NCBI GenBank assembly: GCA_017311185.1
Contig: JAESUZ010003171.1
Location: forward strand, 1,612,001 to 1,676,000
Source: Proteles cristata cristata
Lineage: Eukaryota > Chordata > Mammalia > Carnivora > Hyaenidae
DNA length: 64,000 bases
Reading direction: 5' to 3'
A model generated the notes under the pieces. The model had not been told where the DNA came from. It did no database searches and saw only the letters and a program-made list of their open reading frames with translations. Positions 22,001 through 28,850 of the stretch are shown one piece after another; the first letter of the stretch is position 1, and every line of letters begins with the position of its first letter. The position numbers and the translations under genes were made by a program.

Positions 22001-22674
22001 TAATCTTCAAAAAATATATTCCATTTGTTTTTGAATTCCTGAAAATTGTCTTTAACAAGTTTAATGAGCTTGTTGAAAACCAACTTCGGAAAATTTCTCA
22101 ACAGCTCCATCAGCTCGTAAAGGATCTTCACAAAGAATATGTTGATCCAAGTATGGTCATCTGGACAGAGAGGTATTATGAACTTGAAAAAATGATCATC
22201 AGCTTGATCGAGAAACCAGTGGATGTCCTTATGGACTTCCATTCCGAATACACTATCGGTGCTGCTGATTTTGTTTCCCAACTCTCAAATCAAATTGAGC
22301 AGTTTGTGCAGAAAGATATCCAGGAATACCTTAGCATCCTTACTGATGCAGATGGAAAAGGGAAAGAGAAGATTGCAGAGCTTTCTACCAATGCTCAGGA
22401 AACAATTAAAAGCCAGGCCACTGCATTGAAGGAAATCATTTCTGATTACCACCAGCAGTTCAGATATAAACTACAGGATTTTTCAGACCAGCTCTCTGAT
22501 TACTATGAAAAATTCATTACTGAGTCCAAAAGATTGATTGACCTGTCCACTCAAAAATACCACATGTTTTTGAGATATATCATTGAATTACTGAAAGAGC
22601 TACAATCGGCCACATTCAATAACATGATCCCTTACATAAAAGTTTCTCCAGGAGAATTTACTATCACCTTCTAA
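353..22674 (+). CDS. APOB: Apolipoprotein B, exons 17-29 (5' part outside window)
   Basis: Spliced coding sequence: join(353-520, 1227-1438, 3970-4152, 4973-5094, 6850-7060, 7614-7789, 7887-8074, 8553-8698, 10929-11308, 11821-19014, 19396-19510, 19616-19799, 21055-22674). It totals 10,899 bases, 3,632 residues plus TAA, with every phase consistent. The product is the large non-exchangeable lipoprotein scaffold, lipidated by MTP in the ER of enterocytes and hepatocytes; apoB-100 is the LDL-receptor ligand. Similarity to human apoB, recalled from memory, is clear throughout. The window begins near human mature residue 784, late in the lipovitellin-like N-terminal domain, and continues through the beta1, alpha2, beta2 and alpha3 regions to the C-terminus. 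Exons 27 and 28 are 115 and 184 bases, matching human. Exon 26 is about 378 bases shorter than the human 7,572. Exons 1-16, the signal peptide and the promoter are upstream of the window. Confidence 0.98.
860..1095 (+). repeat. Carnivoran tRNA-derived SINE (SINEC type)
   Basis: Head ggggcacctgggtgg with tRNA-like box A/B remnants, a CT-rich body, then the GATA repeat and an A-rich tail. It is flanked by a 12-base target-site duplication with one mismatch, gaaatcagaata at 848-859 and gaaatcacaata at 1096-1107. The divergence suggests a moderately old insertion. Confidence 0.9.
1037..1080 (+). repeat. (TAGA)n microsatellite, 11 units
   Basis: Eleven tandem tetranucleotide units located in the tail of the intron 17 SINE, a common origin for such repeats. 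The uninterrupted tract is likely length-polymorphic. Confidence 0.95.
1227..1438 (+). CDS. APOB: APOB exon 18
   Basis: 212 bases, entering in phase 0 and leaving two bases (AG) of a split codon. It encodes [20 protein letters not shown] and continues to RLFSG, matching human residues about 841-910. The acceptor is followed at once by two further NAG triplets. The donor is GCAG|gtagtt, which lacks G at +5. The start at 1227 is chosen because human apoB has one residue (Met) before QAEL, and here AAG (Lys) fills that place. Confidence 0.95.
1439..3969 (+). other. APOB intron 18
   Basis: 2,531 bases, non-coding. Around 2050-2260 is a degenerate ancient repeat-like stretch, and 3640-3780 resembles a plus-strand MIR. 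Open frames here lack apoB similarity. It ends cttcaccag. Confidence 0.85.
3640..3780 (+). repeat. MIR-like ancient SINE fragment
   Basis: Degenerate match to the MIR core: gagtctgtttcctctgtaag, then a stretch resembling the conserved cacctcctgatg..ggggatcac segment, then acttagtacaatgtctg. Assignment is by eye only. Confidence 0.5.
3970..4152 (+). CDS. APOB: APOB exon 19
   Basis: 183 bases; one base completes the Ser codon split with exon 18 and AG is carried into exon 20. It encodes [17 protein letters not shown], then SWSSCK and [15 protein letters not shown], matching human residues about 911-972. The two cysteines (SCK and YCTS) match human Cys939 and Cys949, a known disulfide pair. A possible N-glycosylation sequon, NAS, is present. 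Donor CCAG|gtcaga. Confidence 0.96.
4153..4972 (+). other. APOB intron 19
   Basis: 820 bases. The first 160 bases remain open in the exon frame but have no apoB similarity. A run of 11 G lies at 4897-4907, about 65 bases before the acceptor catctttag. No named repeat is seen. Confidence 0.85.
4973..5094 (+). CDS. APOB: APOB exon 20 (GC donor)
   Basis: 122 bases. The first base completes AG|A (Arg), and one base (G) is carried into exon 21. It encodes [20 protein letters not shown] and on to [11 protein letters not shown], matching human residues about 972-1012. The only junction that keeps the frame and gives the expected [10 protein letters not shown] is AAG|gcaagt, a strong match to the GC-donor consensus, so intron 20 is a GC-AG intron. 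Confidence 0.94.
5190..6055 (+). repeat. Ancient dispersed repeat, family not named
   Basis: The stretch reads like a widespread mammalian repeat with the phrases caataaacagtggtgataaa, gcaaaggtcctgaggca, cttgtaggccatggtaagga and tataataatccaggccagag. A partial relative lies at about 50500-51060 and a short one at about 62840-62960. I recognise the pattern but cannot name the family reliably. Confidence 0.5.
6360..6712 (+). repeat. LINE L2, 3' end
   Basis: Typical L2 3' end features: agaatgtaagctccatgagc, then a segment ending in ccaggcaatcaataaatatt. Earlier ctctgcccacataccacctcatcagag fits the L2 3' coding/UTR segment. Diverged. Confidence 0.75.
6850..7060 (+). CDS. APOB: APOB exon 21
   Basis: 211 bases; GT completes the split Gly codon and AG is carried on. 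It encodes [19 protein letters not shown], then [16 protein letters not shown] and [13 protein letters not shown], matching human residues about 1013-1082 at the start of the beta1 lipid-binding region. Acceptor actttcag, donor TAAG|gtatga. Confidence 0.96.
7061..7613 (+). other. APOB intron 21
   Basis: 553 bases. It contains a minus-strand MIR (about 7222-7415) and ends in a T-rich tract, tttttttcaatag. Confidence 0.88.
7222..7415 (-). repeat. MIR ancient SINE
   Basis: Reverse-complement MIR: cagacactgtgctaaagg, tttgacagataagaaaatgg and gagctagtaaatgatagaac follow the MIR core order on the minus strand. Confidence 0.75.
7614..7789 (+). CDS. APOB: APOB exon 22
   Basis: 176 bases; C completes the Ser codon and G is carried on. 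It encodes [19 protein letters not shown] and continues to [17 protein letters not shown], matching human residues about 1083-1141. Acceptor ttcaatag, donor TATG|gtatgt. Confidence 0.96.
7887..8074 (+). CDS. APOB: APOB exon 23
   Basis: 188 bases, separated from exon 22 by an intron of only 97 bases. AT completes the Asp codon, and it ends in phase 0 after GTT. It encodes [20 protein letters not shown], then [18 protein letters not shown] and [14 protein letters not shown], matching human residues about 1142-1203 in beta1. Acceptor tttcag, donor GTT|gtaagt. Confidence 0.96.
8075..8552 (+). other. APOB intron 23
   Basis: 478 bases. The exon frame stays open for about 230 bases without apoB similarity. 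No named repeat is seen. Acceptor attttatag. Confidence 0.88.
8553..8698 (+). CDS. APOB: APOB exon 24
   Basis: 146 bases, phase 0 in, carrying AG out. It encodes [20 protein letters not shown] and continues to [15 protein letters not shown], matching human residues about 1204-1252. The donor is AAAAG|gt followed immediately by 24 A residues, so positions +3 to +6 are aaaa and the site lacks the usual G at +5. Confidence 0.95.
8701..8724 (+). repeat. (A)24 homopolymer at splice donor
   Basis: Uninterrupted A run directly after the donor GT of exon 24. Such runs are unstable in length. Confidence 0.95.
9383..9870 (+). repeat. Carnivoran SINE, split by a second SINE
   Basis: Plus-strand SINE (head gagcacctgggtggctcag, tail caaaataaataaacttt). 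Its tail was later hit by a minus-strand SINE. The whole compound is flanked by an 18-base perfect duplication, aagaaaacaagtgatctg, at 9365-9382 and 9871-9888. Only 9383-9623 and 9859-9870 belong to the outer element. Confidence 0.92.
9624..9836 (-). repeat. Carnivoran SINE nested in the previous one
   Basis: Minus-strand copy reading from its T-rich tail to ctaagccacccaggtgctc. It is flanked by about 20 duplicated bases of the host SINE tail (ctcaaaataaataaactt) at 9602 and 9837. It is close to its consensus (cccgacgcggggcttgaac), hence relatively young. Confidence 0.92.
10261..10308. repeat. Short CATATG / AGTACATA repeat
   Basis: Irregular repetition of catagtacata and catatgcatatgcat, several units self-complementary. 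Probably simple-sequence drift. Confidence 0.6.
10325..10480 (-). repeat. MIR-like fragment
   Basis: Reverse-complement MIR pattern: acaaagtgcttttaggtatc, then tgtgaggtcagcagaaag and a degenerate attctcatgacacagataa segment. Heavily diverged. Confidence 0.5.
10929..11308 (+). CDS. APOB: APOB exon 25
   Basis: 380 bases; T completes the Ser codon and G is carried into exon 26. It encodes [20 protein letters not shown], then [18 protein letters not shown] and [14 protein letters not shown] beta strands through [13 protein letters not shown], matching human residues about 1253-1378. Relative to human there is a small extra segment near [10 protein letters not shown]. Donor CAAG|gtgagc. Confidence 0.96.
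11309..11820 (+). other. APOB intron 25
   Basis: 512 bases. It has a G-rich patch at about 11714-11734 and a T-rich approach to the acceptor tttatgtcag. No named repeat is seen. Confidence 0.88.
11821..19014 (+). CDS. APOB: APOB exon 26 (giant exon)
   Basis: 7,194 bases, uninterrupted; GA completes the Gly codon and G is carried on. It covers human residues about 1379-3903. In order: the rest of beta1 ([18 protein letters not shown] onward); the helix-rich alpha2 region at about 13860-15350 with coiled amphipathic helices ([13 protein letters not shown]); the beta2 region from about 15430 with many Pro-spaced strands of the type IPEFIIPNL; receptor sites A (17124-17156) and B (17385-17417); and Arg3500 at 17808-17810. 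Human exon 26 is 7,572 bases; nearly all of the shortfall is one in-frame gap at about 17171-17182. Only three cysteines occur: one near 13547 without a human match by my memory, plus equivalents of human Cys2906 and Cys3890. Acceptor atgtcag, donor AATG|gtaaga. Confidence 0.97.
14142..14157 (+). promoter_or_regulatory. APOB: apoB-48 RNA-editing site and mooring sequence
   Basis: The CAA at 14142-14144 is in frame (Gln; human Gln2153). C14142 is the target for APOBEC1-dependent C-to-U editing, giving UAA and the 2,152-residue apoB-48 by human numbering. A four-base spacer (aatt) is followed by the mooring sequence tgatcagtata at 14147-14157, identical to the human 11-mer. The flanks are AT-rich as in human. 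The sequence shows editability, not the tissue pattern. Confidence 0.93.
17124..17156 (+). other. APOB: Receptor/heparin basic site A of apoB-100
   Basis: The eleven codons matching human residues 3147-3157. The first eight, KAQYKKNK, are conserved. The last three (HRH in human) are DQY here, which lowers the positive charge. The site lies just before the in-frame gap. Confidence 0.85.
17171..17182 (+). other. APOB: Junction of ~124-codon in-frame gap relative to human
   Basis: The local protein reads [19 protein letters not shown]. Human has SITNPLA, then a long block, then LPDFKELCTISHIF. The left part aligns to human 3158-3164 and KDFQALS aligns to PDFKELC (3291-3297), so about 124 residues including Cys3167 are absent and Cys3297 is replaced by Ser. 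The reading frame is intact on both sides. Confidence 0.82.
17385..17417 (+). other. APOB: LDL-receptor binding site B of apoB-100
   Basis: The eleven codons matching human 3359-3369 read [11 protein letters not shown]. Human is [11 protein letters not shown], so only the first residue differs: Arg3359 is Ser (AGT). The TRKRGLK core is intact. This cluster binds acidic repeats of the LDL receptor and also heparan sulfate. Confidence 0.9.
17808..17810 (+). other. APOB: Codon of human Arg3500 (conserved)
   Basis: AGG in [13 protein letters not shown]. Human Arg3500, changed to Gln in familial defective apoB-100, is placed here by counting from site B. Arg3531 (RRIYA) and His3543 (KNHLQ) are also conserved, supporting a functional receptor-binding region. 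Confidence 0.88.
19015..19395 (+). other. APOB intron 26
   Basis: 381 bases, AT-rich, beginning gtaaga and ending cctctacag. No repeat is recognised. Confidence 0.9.
19396..19510 (+). CDS. APOB: APOB exon 27
   Basis: 115 bases, the same length as human. It encodes [20 protein letters not shown] and on to [17 protein letters not shown], with CA carried on. The weak donor TTCA|gtatgg is supported by frame and by the length match. Confidence 0.95.
19616..19799 (+). CDS. APOB: APOB exon 28
   Basis: 184 bases, the same length as human, after a 105-base intron. G completes Gln; the frame then reads [20 protein letters not shown] and ends WNLYYRPQ in phase 0. Acceptor cctttcag, strong donor CAG|gtgagt. 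Confidence 0.95.
20065..20309 (+). repeat. Carnivoran SINE
   Basis: Head gagcacctggatggctcag, (CT)n body, tail caaaaataaacaaacatttt. It is flanked by a roughly 15-base duplication with two mismatches, aaagatgaggttatg at 20050 and aaagataagattatg at 20310. Confidence 0.9.
20615..20766 (+). repeat. Polypyrimidine (CCT-rich) low-complexity tract
   Basis: About 150 bases of almost pure C/T (cctcctccttcccctctgc), with purine-rich complement. A candidate for triplex formation or length change. Confidence 0.85.
21055..22674 (+). CDS. APOB: APOB exon 29, coding part (C-terminus)
   Basis: 1,620 bases from [18 protein letters not shown] to the stop TAA at 22672-22674, phase 0. It encodes the end of beta2 and the amphipathic-helical alpha3 domain (human about 4004-4536), with heptad-like helices such as [16 protein letters not shown]. 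Trp4369, the partner of Arg3500, is conserved (TGG at 22162-22164 in VIWTERYYE). No cysteine occurs in the exon: Cys4190 is Leu (21616-21618), and the segment around Cys4326 (about 22039-22065) is shorter and lacks Cys. Around [13 protein letters not shown] it is longer than human. The last residues, SPGEFTITF, match human APGELTIIL. Confidence 0.96.
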   Translation, partial: YSLDKKLNIFKTEWRYQESNDKSQIKVSWEEEAVSELLSSLKDNVPKATGVLYDYANKYHQAHTGLDMRDASLKLRRNLQNSVEWAYQGTTRQIDEVEMRLQRVARGTTQTYQQWKDKAQDLYHELLAQEGQTDFQGLQNKVFDRLMGVTEEYKDVVSHQIDSLIDFLKFTRFQLPGNAGTYSRDELLTMVMKEVGQVLSQVYSKIHSGLEILFSYFQDLMEKSELIKDIEIKFSFNSESYKLRNVILEFGRLLKSLSQELQNAFNNLQSIKTTEMLSNLKIYLERVFQEIEEEIRRLKEKKFTYLINDIQHMINIIFKKYIPFVFEFLKIVFNKFNELVENQLRKISQQLHQLVKDLHKEYVDPSMVIWTERYYELEKMIISLIEKPVDVLMDFHSEYTIGAADFVSQLSNQIEQFVQKDIQEYLSILTDADGKGKEKIAELSTNAQETIKSQATALKEIISDYHQQFRYKLQDFSDQLSDYYEKFITESKRLIDLSTQKYHMFLRYIIELLKELQSATFNNMIPYIKVSPGEFTITF

Positions 22675-22970
22675 TTTTAAATGCAATTCTCATTTATTCT
22701 TCTGTTCCTATCAAACTCTTATATAGTAGGGGAAAAACTCAAATTGTATGTATTAATATAACTATACAGTGAGCCAGCCTTGTGGCAAGCAGTTGACTAT
22801 AAACAGAAGCACATATGAACTGGGTCTGCACTGGAGCTGGCATCAGATTGCTAAAAATCTCTGAACTATGGGAAATAACATTTTTTGCAAATTAAAGAAA
22901 ATCAGGATCTGAGTTGTTTTACTAAACTTGGGGGAGGGAAAACAAATAAATGAATTCTTTATTGTGTATC
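22675..22970 (+). other. APOB: APOB 3' untranslated region
   Basis: About 300 bases resembling the human 3' UTR, for example gcaaattaaagaaaatcagg and tctttattgtgtatca. The end is inferred as about 20 bases after the poly(A) signal. Confidence 0.82.
22945..22950 (+). promoter_or_regulatory. APOB: APOB poly(A) signal AATAAA
   Basis: AATAAA followed by tgaattctttattgtgt, similar to the end of human APOB mRNA as I recall it. ATTAAA at 22891 and AATAAA at 23064 are possible alternatives. Confidence 0.8.
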
Positions 22971-24075
22971 ATGGCACTCACTTTGGCTCAATCATATCAA
23001 AAGATAGCAATGTCTGGCATTTCAAAACCTGTTGAAGAATACACACTTACTTTAGAGTAATACAATAAAAGGGGAAAGGAAGACTTAGAGGAGGGAAATA
23101 TTTTGCCACCTAAAAAAATTAAAAGGTAACTGATATTGGATTGTATTTACCAACTGAAAAGGAAAAACTGTTTGCAAGAGCTTTCACATAATTTGATCCC
23201 AAGAAGCATCTCATTTGTCTTCATGTGCCGCACAGTCTTCCCCACCCACCAGTCTGTTTTTGCCAGGCAAGGCTGTCTACTGGACTGAGATCAACCAACA
23301 GGCTCCTTATCTCACTCAGCCTGCCAGAATTGGAGAAAAGGATGGCTAGGAAGTTCTGGCCCTCAGGGCTTCGTGATATCAGGGACCTCAGAAGTCTCCC
23401 TGATGCTTAGGTAGGATCCATTCAAGGCACAGAAAGTAAGAGTGGAAAAGGGGACATGGGGATATGTATTCCTAACATTTCTGGGATCAAGCACACATTT
23501 ATGTTCTTGAATTTTCTCATTTCTCCATATTTAATATCTAACAATCCCAAGTAAAATCAAAACTCCTGCCACATCCACTTATCTCAAACTCTTGTTGTTA
23601 AACACTGGCAACCCCCCAGTCAGAGCATCCAAGCTTAGCTCTAGGGAAGCTACAAAGGGAAAGCTACATAGAAGCTATGTAGGACAACCATCACTAATAT
23701 CTTTGGGAAGTTTAGCTCTTCCTTTGCTTTTAATGGTATTGAATAACAAAAGAAAGGTGTGATCTTTAGGGAATAGAAAATGGGAGATTACTATTCCCTT
23801 CAAGTCCTGAATGAGGTTTGTTCGGAAAAGACCCTTTAGATCCCAAAATACCTTCAATCTCTACCATATTTCATAAAGTTTTCACATTCCATTGGTGAAG
23901 CTCACTGTTAAAAGACACAAGCATTACCTGTAAAAGAAAAGCACATTAGCTTATTTCTATATTACCGGTATTTTTTGGAACTGAAGAGCTAGAAAGAGTC
24001 CCTAAGGAGGTAGAATATATGGTAGTGATGAATCTTGTACTCAAGGAAAGTCTGTTGGATAATCAGTCAATGGAT
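22971..24075. other. Intergenic, downstream of APOB
   Basis: Unique-looking AT-rich DNA with no recognised gene or repeat. The AT-rich minisatellite found just 3' of human APOB is not seen here. Confidence 0.7.
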
Positions 24076-24084
24076 GGCATTGAT

Positions 24085-24150
24085 TCAATGGATGTCCATC
24101 TGATGGATGGACAGATGGATGGATAGATGGATGGATGAATGGACAGACAG
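24085..24150 (+). repeat. (GGAT)n-like degenerate microsatellite
   Basis: Interrupted gatggatggatagatggatg units with gaca and gaat variants. Confidence 0.85.
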
Positions 24151-25779
24151 TTGAGTAAATTAATGAGTGGGTATATGAAGGCTTAGTTCCAAATGTAATA
24201 GCAGGAGGAAAATTATGCCCAGGTACCAGGGCATCACATGAGTGGTCCTAGGCATAGTCCTACGAGAGTTTCCCTGATGAGCTCTGAGTAGTAAGAATGT
24301 ACTAAGGGTTCAAATTGAAAGGAGGTCTTGAATTATGGCTTAAATTTGAGGGGAACAAGGAGTCCAAGGTTTCTGGTATTCACATGACAATATCTGTACC
24401 TAGAGCATGAGAGCAGGAATAAACACAAACTCAAAATGATCATGTAATCACACAATATGACCTATTCAGTTCCCTGACTAGTATCCCTTTTATGAAGTGC
24501 TCCTGGATGGCTTAGAATATCTTCATTATGCGCCATAAAGTTGGAATAAGGGATACTTGGGAGGGCTTGAACTTTGCTTGATTTCCTTGGTCTTCTACTA
24601 CAAATCAGGACACACCTCTGGGTTCAATTACTGACTACATTCCTTATTTACTTATAGCTTTGGACAGCTTATTTCCCTTCTGCGAGCCTATTTTCTTAAC
24701 TACAAAGTAAGGCTAATGTTTATCCTACCTGTCTTTGAAAGGCTGTTCATAAAAGTCAGTTGAAATAATAAATGCAAAAGAGCTTTGCAACCTTTAATGT
24801 TGTACAGAAAAGAAGTGGCATGATTATTAGGTGATAATGTAAATGAGATTATGGCAAGGAGATAGAATAGAGGCAAAGAGACCTATCCAGTTCAATAAAC
24901 ATTCATAAATGCTTCTATACACTAAGCACAAAGGATCTAGAGAGTAGACTAAGATTCAGTTCTTAGAATCTGTCCATTTATCAATCATAGGTGGAATGTA
25001 TTGTCTCCTTATGTATATAAACAAAGCAACTATGAGGGTTTATAATAGGAAAGAACGAGTATCTAGACGTTTTCATGGAGAATGTTGGAATGAATCTTGA
25101 AGATACATTGACAAGTGATAAGGGAGAAAGGGTAGTCTAGATCAAGAAAAACACAAGGAAAGAAAGGATAGCTGGGTGTGTTTGGGAGACACTGGATCAT
25201 CCAGTGGCCAGAGCACAGGAAAAGTAAGGGGAGGCAAGTTTGGAAAGGCGGGACTGGCAATATTGCAGAGAGCTCAAAAGCCAGAGTGAAAGGTGGTAAC
25301 TTCTTTGCTGGAAAAGCATCCAACGACAGTTTGGGAGCAGGAAGGATGATAGGAGTTGTGATTTAAGAAAACTGATAGGACAATTCATGCAGGATAAATT
25401 GTAATGGGATGAATATGGATATGAAGCTGTGCCAGGATCCGAATGAAAGATGCTTAGTGCCTTAGCCAAGTCATAGTTGCCGGACATGGTGAGAAGGGAT
25501 AGAATGTATGAAGCATCATGAAGGCCTAAATGATAGAACCAAGGGGCTCATTGTTTAGAACAGAAGTGATGGGTTCAAAAGCTGTAAGAAAGGGAGCTGC
25601 CTTGGTAAATCACTGAAATCAAGATGGTACAAGAGGGTACAGTGGACCCCAGAAGAGTAAGGAAGAAGAAAGGGTGAAGCAGCCTTGAGAGTTGTGAAAT
25701 TTTGAACCTGCATGATATGTAGGAGCTATTGGGCATCAACAGAAGCAGGAGGAATGTGTTGGGGGCAGATTATTGGTGT
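24151..25779. other. Intergenic with one ancient MIR
   Basis: Apart from the MIR listed separately and a degenerate old-repeat-like stretch at about 25440-25700, I see nothing I can name. Confidence 0.6.
24590..24790 (+). repeat. MIR ancient SINE
   Basis: Plus-strand MIR order: gggttcaattactgactac, then tttggacagcttatttccc, aactacaaagtaaggctaatg, and gttgaaataataaatgcaaa. Confidence 0.7.
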
Positions 25780-25796
25780 AAAACATGGACTCATAG

Positions 25797-26008
25797 GGGC
25801 GCCTGGGTGGCTTAGTCGGTTAAGCATCTGACTTTCGCTTAGGTCATGATCTCGCAGTTCATGGGTTCAAGCCCTGTGTCGGGCTCTGTGCTGACTGCCA
25901 GCTCAGAGCCTGGAGCCTGTTTCAGAGTCTGTGACTCCCTCTCTCTCTGACCCTCCCCTGCTCACGCTGTCTCTCTCTCTCCTAGAAATAAATAAAACAT
26001 TAAAAAAA
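25797..26008 (+). repeat. Carnivoran SINE, near consensus
   Basis: Head gggcgcctgggtggcttag, tail tagaaataaataaaacatt plus A run. It has a 16-17 base perfect target-site duplication, aaacatggactcatag, at 25780-25796 and 26009-26025. The most intact SINE head in the window and probably a recent insertion. Confidence 0.95.
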
Positions 26009-26025
26009 AAAACATGGACTCATAG

Positions 26026-26545
26026 ACTATCACAGCTGAAAAGGAACTATGGTAACTTTCAAGTTGCCGTGGTGTGCCCAAACAGAAATAACTAGCAGTC
26101 TATTAAGCTGCAAATGTGGGCAAGAGAGACAATATTCAAAGGAAGAGAGACAAAGGAGAATTTTAACTGAATATTGTATTAATTTTATGACCTTTTAAGT
26201 GTCTTTAGAAACTTAAGAAAACAAAGAGTTTGTTTTTCTCATGCAATTAATTAGGTATTATCTTGAGACTGGGCCAACATATATGTTTTTTTTTTTCTGA
26301 AGAAGTAATTTAAATTTATTGCGAGAAGAAAAACAGGAATGAAATACTTTATTGCAATTTTTTAATTGTGGTGAAATAGATGTAACATGAAAGTTGCCAT
26401 TTTAATCATTTTTTAAGTGTACATTCAGGAGCATTAATTACATTCACAGTGTTGTACAGCTATCACTATTTCCAAAACTTTTTCATCATCCCAAATAGAA
26501 ACTCTGTATGCTATAGATTATTAATCTTTTAAAAACATACTGTGA
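26026..26545. other. Intergenic, AT-rich
   Basis: The stretch at about 26345-26520 (gtgaaatagatgtaacatga, then gtacattcaggagcattaat) resembles a fragment of an old LINE-like repeat. No gene is seen. Confidence 0.5.
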
Positions 26546-26740
26546 GGACTGGGTGGCTCAGTCAGTACAGCATCCAACTCTTGATTTCAGTTCAGGTCAT
26601 GATCTCACACTCTTGAAACCAATCCTTGTGTCAGGCTCTGCACTGGGCATGGAGCCTGCTTAAGATTCTCTCTTTCCCTCTGCCCTTCCCCCCTTCGAGA
26701 ACATGCATGCACTCTCTCTCTCAAAAAACAAACAAAAATG
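26546..26740 (+). repeat. Carnivoran SINE, degenerate
   Basis: Head gactgggtggctcagtcag, body tggagcctgcttaagattc, tail caaaaaacaaacaaaaa. The flanking duplication is unclear, so it is an older copy. Confidence 0.82.
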
Positions 26741-28491
26741 CTATGAGATGATGTGGAAAATCCTACCATAAACACAGATATTCTTTCCATAAAACCAATA
26801 GCCAACCTCTCAAACCAAAAAAGAAATGAAATCATGGAGCCCAGCCCAGGTCCCTGGAACTTTGGGAGTATGATCAAGTTGTGTTCTTTAGTCTGACTCC
26901 CAGTAACTGCCTAGAGTAGTCATGTTGTGCCCACAATATTATAATTAATGAATTCACTGGGAGTGAGCCCCACCAGATGCATTTAGAGCTAACTGCATTT
27001 TCTTTGCTTTTCACTTGAAGTCTGGTTAGTTGAGGAGCTCAATTCCCCTTTATTGGTAAGCTGAGCAAAGCCCCCTTAACTTCTTATTCTATGTCCCCTT
27101 TCTGGCTCTAATTTATGACTTAGTTCCCAATTCAGTTAGAGAAGGAACCAAGTTGGCCCTCAAACAGAGCCTACAATATGGGAGCCAGAGTGGACAAATG
27201 TTCTCTCTAAAAATGTCTAATAACCAGAGATAAATGTGCAGAAAAAGACCCTACCTCTTGGTTCATCTCCTTGTCTTGCTGTTTCATATTAAGAGGTCAA
27301 TTACAACTCCCTTCGCAGCATTCCATTTGTTGGTGGGATTGTTGGGTGGTCATCAACAAAAATCATTCCAATTCCTCATAAAAGTTGGTGGTATAGGTAC
27401 ACATGTTTCTGTGAGGAGAGAGCCCTGCCCTTCTCCTCCTATACAAACTGGCTCATACTTTCTTCTGGTCTGATCAGTGCTTCAGATCAGTGATACCAGG
27501 GACACTAAGCACTAATCTCTGACCTTTGTGTCAATTTTATACCTTCAACTGGCACCACCGAGGCCCAGTTTCAGGTGAGAGGAACAACTCAGGCATTGGA
27601 GGTAGCCTGGTCCATGAGCTGTAGATTCGTGTCCTCATCCTTGTTTTTAAGCAGTGGCTAGAGCTATGGCTATGCAGCATGATTACTAAGCTGCACTGAG
27701 AAGTATTCAGAGTCTAGACTCTAGAGAGTAGCCTAAGGGAAGGGTAATCGGCAAACCACCCAGCTCCACCAACTCCCCCTGGCTACCCAAGCAGACCCCA
27801 CCCCTTCTCTGATCTTCCATCAAGTAGGGACCCACTCAGGCTGACATGTATGTCCCGCTAGAGCAGTGGAGAAGCCAGAACAGCTCCAAGAGTCATTTAT
27901 AGTGGGACTGGGCTGGCTGGCTGGACCCTGTAGTCATTAGAACATTTCTGGAATTACACGATGTACCAGATGATCATAGAAAGAACAGTAAGAACAGGGT
28001 AAAGTGTTGCCTATAGCTCTACTCAGCTGAAGTAGGGAATCCTGAGGCAGCCTGTATTTCCCTCTTTTCACACAAATGCCTAAGCACTGAGGCCAAATTC
28101 AGGCTTCACCATTCATGAGTTCTGTAACCTCAGGAAAATTACTTGATTTTTCTAGTTTCATCTTTAAAATGGGAATCATTAAAGAACAGGTTGATCTACT
28201 TGGAGCAGTAGTAGAAAATGGCTTCATCTCATTCATAGGGTTATAATGGAGATTAAATGAGATAATGTATATCAAGTGCCTGGCACACAGAGAGCAGACA
28301 AATTAATAGTGTCCTATTGGCAAAAGTAAAAAATGAATGGTATATAGTTACAATTATACACAACTATTTAAAGGGGTTTTATAGATATAATATGGAGTAA
28401 AAAGGTAAGTCTCAGGATATTAAACACAACACTTTTAATAAAGTTAAAATCAACTAAAACCAAACAATTTGTTTTCTAGGATTATAGATTT
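26741..28491. other. Intergenic with one MIR
   Basis: No gene found. The only element I recognise is the MIR at about 28080-28310. Confidence 0.65.
28080..28310 (+). repeat. MIR ancient SINE, near full length
   Basis: Clear MIR core on the plus strand: ggaaaattacttgatttttc, catctttaaaatgggaatc, ggagattaaatgagataatg, aagtgcctggcacacag. Confidence 0.85.
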
Positions 28492-28505
28492 AAAGAAAGT
28501 GAATG

Positions 28506-28693
28506 CTATGGGGCACCTGGGTGGCTCAGTCAGTGAAGCATCCAACTCTTGATTTCAACCCAGGATTGAGCCCCACACTGAACTCTGCTGACATCACAAA
28601 GCCTGCTTGGGATCTTCTCTCTCCCTCTCTCATTGACCCTATCCTTCTCATACATGCACTCTTTCTCTCTCTCAAAATAATAAACATTTTAAA
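28506..28693 (+). repeat. Carnivoran SINE
   Basis: Head ggggcacctgggtggctcag, an internally shortened body, tail tcaaaataataaacatttt. Flanked by aaagaaagtgaatg at 28492 and aaagaaagtaaatg at 28694. Confidence 0.9.
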
Positions 28694-28769
28694 AAAGAAA
28701 GTAAATGATAAACTCAAATTCAGGATAGTTTATACCTGATGGAGAGAGGTAAGGGAAAGGAAACATATA

Positions 28770-28850
28770 TTAGTCAGAGTCCTCCAGGAAAATGGAAACA
28801 ATAGGATATGAGAAATTTGTTATAGGATTTGGCTAAGAAATGGAAAACAA
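28770..28850 (+). repeat. Ancient repeat fragment, family not named
   Basis: tattagtcagagtcctccag, then gaaacaataggatatgag and tttgttataggatttggct, follows a common mammalian repeat beginning ttagtcagggttctccagag. The family name is uncertain. Confidence 0.45.
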
